Assembly (NCBI GenBank): GCA_023436745.1
Contig: JAEZHZ010000364.1
Location: 1 to 8,155, forward strand
DNA length: 8,155 nt
Direction: 5' to 3'
Origin: Pseudomonadota bacterium
GTDB lineage: Bacteria; Pseudomonadota; Alphaproteobacteria; Rhizobiales; Devosiaceae
The notes beneath the pieces are model-generated. The model was not told the origin of the DNA. It saw only the letters and a list, made by a program, of their open reading frames with translations, and made no database searches. Of the stretch, positions 4,615 to 8,155 are shown one piece after another; the first letter of the stretch is position 1, and each line of letters starts with the position of its first letter. The translations under genes were made by a program, and so were the position numbers.

Positions 4615-5772
4615 ATGAACCAGCACTTTGCACTGTCTACCCTTATTCCCGACACTTCCGCCTCGAACGCGGAGCAAGCGGTGACGCGCCTGCTCAGCCT
4701 CGGCGACGTGACGGTGGGCGGCACCCGGGACTGGGATGTGACCGTTCACGACCCCCGAACGTTTCAACGGGTCCTCGAAAGAGGATCCCTTGGCGTGGGC
4801 GAGGCCTACATGGACGGCTGGTGGGATTCTCCGAAGCTGGACGAGATGTTCACCCGGCTGCTGGTCAGCCACCTGCCATCGCAGTTGAAGCGGGACATCC
4901 CCCTGCTCATCAGCATCGCCCGGGGGCGGCTGCTCAACCTGCAGCGGAGCCGCGCCTTCGAGGTGGGCCAGAAGCACTACGACATCGGCAACGATCTCTA
5001 CCGCCGGATGCTCGATAGCCGCATGCTCTACTCGTGCGGCTACTGGAAGGATGCAGCGGACCTGGAGCAGGCGCAGGAGGCCAAGCTCGACCTGATCTGC
5101 CGCAAGCTGGACCTGCGGCCGGGCATGAAGCTGCTCGATATCGGATCCGGCTGGGGCGGGCTGCTGAAGTTTGCCGCGGAACGCTATGGCGTCGAGGGGG
5201 TCGGCGTCACGGTGTCCAAGGAACAGGCGCAGTTCGCCAACGAGAACCGGGACGGCTTGCCGATCGAAACGCGGCTGATGGACTACATGGACCTGACCGG
5301 CCATTTCGACCGCATCGTGTCGGTCGGAATGTTCGAGCATGTCGGGCACAAGAACTACGTGGCCTATTTCCGCAAGGTCAGCGACCTGCTGGCACCAGAC
5401 GGGCTGTTCCTGCTGCACACCATCGGCGGCAACATCTCGACGGTCCATGGCGACCCCTGGATGGAGAAGTACATCTTCCCCAACGGCATGCTCCCCTCCC
5501 CGGTGCAGGTCACGCGAGCCATCGAGAAACTATTCGTGCTGGAGGACTGGCACAATTTCGGGGCCTACTACGACCGGACCCTGATGGCCTGGCTGGAGCG
5601 GTTCGACGCCGCCTGGCCGGAACTCGCGGGGCAGTACGACGAGCGTTTCCGCCGGATGTGGCGCTACTATCTCGGCCTGTGCGCGGCAGTGTTCCGCTCC
5701 CGATCGGCCCAGTTGTGGCAACTGGTCCTGTCGCCCAGCGGCGTGCCCGGGGGCTATGCCAGCATCCGCTGA
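4615..5772 (+). CDS. cfa: Cyclopropane-fatty-acyl-phospholipid synthase
   Basis: A 385-residue enzyme that transfers a methylene group from S-adenosylmethionine to cis double bonds of unsaturated acyl chains in membrane phospholipids, giving cyclopropane fatty acids, usually on entry to stationary phase or under acid stress. It works at the inner face of the membrane. The match to E. coli Cfa (382 residues) is strong throughout: ERGSLGVGEAYMDGWW (55-70), QKHYDIGNDLYRRML (119-133), SAM-binding LLDIGSGWGGL (173-183), VSVGMFEHVG (235-244), LLHTIGG (266-272), DPWMEKYIFPNG (280-291) and EDWHNFGAYYDRTLMAW (310-326). Residues equivalent to the active-site set are present: Cys141, Glu241, His268, Tyr319 and Cys356. 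ATG 4615 gives the family length. An in-frame ATG at 4471 would add 48 cysteine-containing residues unlike the family. No ribosome binding site sits within 20 bases of ATG 4615; see the leader ORF. It appears to be a single-gene unit. Confidence 0.95.
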   Translation: MNQHFALSTLIPDTSASNAEQAVTRLLSLGDVTVGGTRDWDVTVHDPRTFQRVLERGSLGVGEAYMDGWWDSPKLDEMFTRLLVSHLPSQLKRDIPLLISIARGRLLNLQRSRAFEVGQKHYDIGNDLYRRMLDSRMLYSCGYWKDAADLEQAQEAKLDLICRKLDLRPGMKLLDIGSGWGGLLKFAAERYGVEGVGVTVSKEQAQFANENRDGLPIETRLMDYMDLTGHFDRIVSVGMFEHVGHKNYVAYFRKVSDLLAPDGLFLLHTIGGNISTVHGDPWMEKYIFPNGMLPSPVQVTRAIEKLFVLEDWHNFGAYYDRTLMAWLERFDAAWPELAGQYDERFRRMWRYYLGLCAAVFRSRSAQLWQLVLSPSGVPGGYASIR

Positions 5773-5799
5773 GAGCACGGGCAGATCACAATGCGCAGC

Positions 5800-5842
5800 C
5801 GGTGGGGGACACGTGCGTTGTTCATGCGCACACCCTCCACCG
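5800..5842 (+). terminator. Long hairpin after cfa (probable terminator)
   Basis: CGGTGG (5800-5805) pairs with CCACCG (5837-5842), GGG (5806-5808) with CCC (5833-5835) past a bulged T, and GTGCG (5813-5817) with CGCAC (5827-5831) beyond a small internal loop, giving 14 base pairs starting 27 bases after the cfa stop. The sequence after it (AAGCTTTAT) is only mildly T-rich. Confidence 0.45.
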
Positions 5843-5888
5843 CAAGCTTTATGGTCCCGCATGGGGATAACCCACGGGTTGACGTAGA

Positions 5889-5914
5889 TTTGCGCAAGCA
5901 GGTGCTACCGCAAA
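5889..5914. promoter_or_regulatory. Operator-like 26-bp dyad upstream of the exported protein gene
   Basis: Outer arms TTTGCG (5889-5894) and CGCAAA (5909-5914) and inner arms AGCA (5897-5900) and TGCT (5903-5906) are exact complements about a central GG, so 20 of 26 positions are symmetric. The 2-base centre is too small for a good RNA loop, which favours a DNA site for a dimeric regulator. A second inverted repeat overlaps it: GTGCTAC (5902-5908) and GTAGCAC (5929-5935). The site lies just upstream of, and reaches into, the candidate promoter. Confidence 0.4.
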
Positions 5915-5917
5915 CAT

Positions 5918-5946
5918 TTGATTTTGGCGTAGCACATACTTATCGA
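5918..5946 (+). promoter_or_regulatory. Candidate promoter for the 6015 gene
   Basis: TTGATT (5918-5923) and TATCGA (5941-5946) are 17 bases apart, about 70 bases before ATG 6015. Each half keeps its most conserved bases only (TTGA, TAT). TTGACG at 5880-5885 is a better -35 but has no good partner -10. The AT-rich patch (5911-5945) is unusual for this sequence. Confidence 0.3.
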
Positions 5947-6014
5947 ATCCGAGGCAGAATGGGTGTGTCGGTGCCAGGTCGTAATGGCCCGGGTACCGGG
6001 AAGGGGAACCACCG

Positions 6015-6530
6015 ATGTCAAGAACCGGCACACTAGCGAGTGTGATGCTGATGGCCGCCGCGATGGCCTGGCCCGTGCAGGCCAATGATGCACAGACAGA
6101 CCGCCTATACGATTTCGCCGGCAGCTGGCGCGGGTCAGGAGCACTTGTCGGCACCGACAAGAACGAGGAATTCCGCTGCCGGCTGATGGTGGATCGGGGC
6201 AGCCTCTCCAAGATCAACTATTCGGGGCGCTGCAGCCTCGTGAACATGAACCTGTCGGTGGCCGGCACGATCGCCTACAACGCGACCGCGGGCCAGTACG
6301 AGGCGGTGATGAGCTCCAACGCCGGGTTTACCGGTGACGCGGTGGGACGCGAAAGGGGCGACCGCATCGTCTTCAACCTGCAGGAACGGCAGGCCGACAG
6401 GCGCGGCAACGACGTGCAGATCGGCGCCGTGATCGAGCTGATCGGGCAGTCGATCACCGTGCACTTCCAGGTGGAGTTCAACGACTCCGGCGAAGTGATG
6501 ACCGCGGAGGTGCCGTTCTCACGCATGTGA
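6015..6530 (+). CDS. Exported protein of unknown function (171 residues)
   Basis: A protein with a Sec-type signal peptide: MSRTGTLASVMLMAAAMAWPVQA, likely cut after Ala23 (V-Q-A, then NDAQ). The mature 148 residues are rich in alternating hydrophobic and polar strands with many glycines: DFAGSWRGSGAL (33-44), SVAGTIAYNATAGQYEAVMSS (81-101), DRIVFNLQERQ (116-126), and ITVHFQVEF (147-155). That pattern suggests a small beta barrel or sandwich, similar in feel to lipocalin-like proteins, though I cannot assign a family. Cys55 and Cys73 could form a disulfide in the periplasm. ATG 6015 has AAGGGGA (6001-6007) 7 bases upstream. The stop lies 22 bases before the ABC ATPase gene, so cotranscription is likely and a role as periplasmic partner of that ABC system is possible (inference). 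Confidence 0.8.
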   Translation: MSRTGTLASVMLMAAAMAWPVQANDAQTDRLYDFAGSWRGSGALVGTDKNEEFRCRLMVDRGSLSKINYSGRCSLVNMNLSVAGTIAYNATAGQYEAVMSSNAGFTGDAVGRERGDRIVFNLQERQADRRGNDVQIGAVIELIGQSITVHFQVEFNDSGEVMTAEVPFSRM

Positions 6531-6552
6531 GACGGCAGACGACCTGAACCCG

Positions 6553-7311
6553 ATGGACATCCAAGTTTCGCCGACCGCCGACCCCGCAGGGCCAGACAGC
6601 ACCAGCCGGGTGCCATTGGTCGAGGCCCGGGACCTTTGCTACTCGCTGGAGCTCTCCGGGGAGACGCTCCACATCCTTCGGGGCGTTTCGCTCCGCGTGG
6701 AGCCGGCGGAAGTCGTCGCCGTCGTCGGGCCCTCGGGCAGCGGCAAGACGTCCCTGCTGATGCAGCTGGCGGGTCTCGAACGGCCGACTAGCGGCACGGT
6801 GACGGTGGCGGGCACCGAACTCACCGCGCTCAGCGAGGACGAACTGGCGGAGTTCCGCCGGCACAATGTCGGCATCATCTTCCAGAGCTTTCACCTGATC
6901 CCCTCCCTGACGGCGCTCGACAACGTGGCGCTGGCCCTCGAAATCGCCTCCCCGCACCTGCCGCTGGCGGAAGTGCGCAAGGAAGCGGCCGAGGCCCTGG
7001 CTGCCGTAGGACTGGGCGACAGGCTCAGCCACCGGCCGAGCGCCATGTCGGGCGGTGAGCAGCAGCGTGTGGGCATCGCCCGGGCGCTGGTGACCAAGCC
7101 GCGCCTGCTGCTGGCGGACGAGCCGACCGGCAATCTCGACCAGACGACCGGCCTGATGGTGATCGAGCTCATCTTCGAACTCGCGCGCCGGCAGCACACC
7201 GCCGTGGTGCTGATCACCCACGACGCGGCGCTGGCCAAGCGCGCAGACCGGACGCTGACCATGAGCAAGGGCGTGCTGAGCGAAGCGCCGACTGCGCCTG
7301 CCGCCAAATGA
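6553..7311 (+). CDS. ABC transporter ATP-binding protein, LolD/MacB/YbbA type
   Basis: A 252-residue ATPase of the group that works with FtsX-fold permeases to act on envelope substrates rather than to pump solutes across the membrane. It carries Walker A GPSGSGKT (59-66), Q-loop Gln111 in FQSFHLIPSLTALDNV, signature MSGGEQQRVGIARAL (165-179), Walker B LLLADEP (185-191) with Glu190, the group hallmark ADEPTGNLD (188-196) and switch His223 in ITHD. The closest named relative by pattern and by the permease that follows is YbbA, the partner of YbbP, a system linked in E. coli and others to the lysophospholipase/esterase TesA; no tesA is visible here. The N-terminal 20 residues (Pro/Asp/Ser-rich) are extra relative to the core. 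ATG 6553 has only a weak ribosome binding site, fitting read-through from the gene 22 bases upstream. Its stop overlaps the permease start. Confidence 0.92.
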   Translation: MDIQVSPTADPAGPDSTSRVPLVEARDLCYSLELSGETLHILRGVSLRVEPAEVVAVVGPSGSGKTSLLMQLAGLERPTSGTVTVAGTELTALSEDELAEFRRHNVGIIFQSFHLIPSLTALDNVALALEIASPHLPLAEVRKEAAEALAAVGLGDRLSHRPSAMSGGEQQRVGIARALVTKPRLLLADEPTGNLDQTTGLMVIELIFELARRQHTAVVLITHDAALAKRADRTLTMSKGVLSEAPTAPAAK

Positions 7312-8155
7312 ACGCCTTTTTCGGAACCATCCGCGTCGGCCTGCTCGACATGCGCGGAGACTGGCGGCGCTTCGCGCTGCTGATCGTATGCCTTGCCATC
7401 GGTACTGCACTGGTGGCCGGCGTGAGCGCGGTGGGCGCCAGCCTGAGGCATGCCATCGAGCGCGACGCCGCGGTGCTGATGGGCGGCACGCTCGAACTGA
7501 GCCGCGCCGACAGGCTTGCCACCGCCGATGAACTCCAGCTGATCGGCAGCTTCGGCGACATCACGGTTGTCGTCGACAGCAATGTGCGGGCCGAGACCTT
7601 CGAGGCCACGGCATTCGTGGACCTGATCGCGGTGGGCGCCGGGTATCCGCTGCTCGGCCGCATCGACAGTCCGCAACTGCCGGAGACGACCAAGCCGCTC
7701 GACTTCCTGGCGGAAGAGGACGGGCAATACGGGGCGCTGGTCGACCCGCTGATGCTCGACAGCCTCGGCGCTGCCGTCGGAGACACCATCAGCATCGGCG
7801 GCACCGACTTCGATGTCAGAGGCGTGTTGCGCAACGTGCCGGATGCACCGGTGCGCGGACTGCGCCTCGGCTCGCCGGCGCTGATCTCACTGCCCGCGCT
7901 GGCGGAAATTGCCGACCGCACGTCGCCCCTTCCGGGACTGGGCAACGTGTTCCGCTACAAGCTGCTGGCGGAAGGCGACTCGGAGGCGATCAAGGAGGAG
8001 CTCTCCACCGCCCTCGGCGACAACACCTGGCAGATTCGATCAGCCCGCGACGGGCTCGGTCCAATGGTGCGCTACTACGACCTGTTCATGCGCTTCCTCG
8101 TGGTCGTGGGGCTGGTGTCGCTGTTCGTGGGCGGGGTCAGCGTGTGGACGGTCAT
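7308..8155 (+). CDS. FtsX-like ABC permease, YbbP type (3' end missing)
   Basis: The first 282 residues of an inner-membrane permease whose ATG overlaps the ATPase stop (ATGA), so the two are translationally coupled and form one complex. Helix 1 is at about 22-44 (FALLIVCLAIGTALVAGVSAVG), then a long periplasmic region (about 45-258) starting SLRHAIERDAAVLMGGTLEL, and helix 2 begins at about 259 (LFMRFLVVVGLVSLFVGGVSVW) before the window ends. This layout, including the I-x-x-D-A-A-x-L-x-G-G-x-x-E segment just after helix 1, matches YbbP proteins (about 800-850 residues, ten helices), so roughly two thirds is missing. VDPLMLDSLGAAVGDTISIGG (145-165) is the conserved periplasmic strand-turn found in MacB and FtsX-type permeases. 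The substrate is unknown; lipids or lipoproteins are the usual guess for this group. Confidence 0.9.
   Translation, partial: MNAFFGTIRVGLLDMRGDWRRFALLIVCLAIGTALVAGVSAVGASLRHAIERDAAVLMGGTLELSRADRLATADELQLIGSFGDITVVVDSNVRAETFEATAFVDLIAVGAGYPLLGRIDSPQLPETTKPLDFLAEEDGQYGALVDPLMLDSLGAAVGDTISIGGTDFDVRGVLRNVPDAPVRGLRLGSPALISLPALAEIADRTSPLPGLGNVFRYKLLAEGDSEAIKEELSTALGDNTWQIRSARDGLGPMVRYYDLFMRFLVVVGLVSLFVGGVSVWTV

Noticed and set aside
4516..5448. A 310-codon open frame on the - strand across cfa
   Set aside because: It is a shadow of the cfa codon pattern. The + strand carries an unmistakable enzyme over the same bases.
6478..7945. Three long - strand frames (6478-7410, 6891-7727, 7214-7945) over the ABC genes
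   Set aside because: They overlap one another and two clear ABC genes, and their products are low-complexity Arg/Ser/Ala sequences.
1..8155. CRISPR arrays, tRNA or rRNA genes, insertion sequences, toxin-antitoxin or defence genes
   Set aside because: No regularly spaced repeats, cloverleaf-like sequences, transposase motifs or terminal repeats with target duplications were seen on reading through both strands.

Overview
The window is GC-rich (roughly two thirds GC by eye) with strong GC codon bias. Every gene I can support reads on the + strand. Gene content suggests an alphaproteobacterium, most likely Hyphomicrobiales (Rhizobiales). The pointers are an AI-2E/PerM-type exporter with a long soluble tail, a small lipoprotein of a type I associate with that order, and a YbbA/YbbP-type ABC pair. 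This placement is inference; no rRNA or marker gene is present.

Region 1 (1-1081) is the end of an energy-coupling-factor (ECF) metal-uptake operon: a partial CbiQ-type membrane protein overlapping a complete CbiO-type ATPase by ATGA. The substrate-binding genes must lie upstream. Region 2 (1082-1937) holds two tandem hairpins, a 50-residue charged small protein with a strong ribosome binding site, an imperfect tandem repeat, and an outer or inner membrane lipoprotein, followed by a perfect 8-bp hairpin.

Region 3 (2062-4241) is an AI-2E family transporter with a large C-terminal soluble tail (Rossmann-like then GAF-like). One base is missing in a G run at 2825-2828, which splits the gene after transporter residue 256. 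Region 4 (4242-5772) is a 373-base leader rich in dyad symmetry, then a complete cyclopropane fatty acid synthase (cfa). The cfa ATG has no close ribosome binding site, but a 24-residue upstream ORF with a perfect AGGAGG ends 2 nt before it, so translational coupling is plausible. A long hairpin follows cfa.

Region 5 (5773-8155) has an operator-like 26-bp dyad and a possible promoter, an exported 171-residue protein of unknown function, and, 22 nt later, a LolD/YbbA-type ABC ATPase that overlaps by ATGA a YbbP-type FtsX-fold permease running off the end. These three may form one transcription unit acting on envelope lipids or lipoproteins.

Taken together this is mostly an envelope and transport neighbourhood: metal uptake, lipoprotein, exporter, membrane lipid modification and an envelope ABC system. 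I see no CRISPR array, mobile element, toxin system or clearly new defence system. The items most worth a second look are the frameshift and tail of the AI-2E gene, the cfa leader ORF, and the dyad upstream of 6015.
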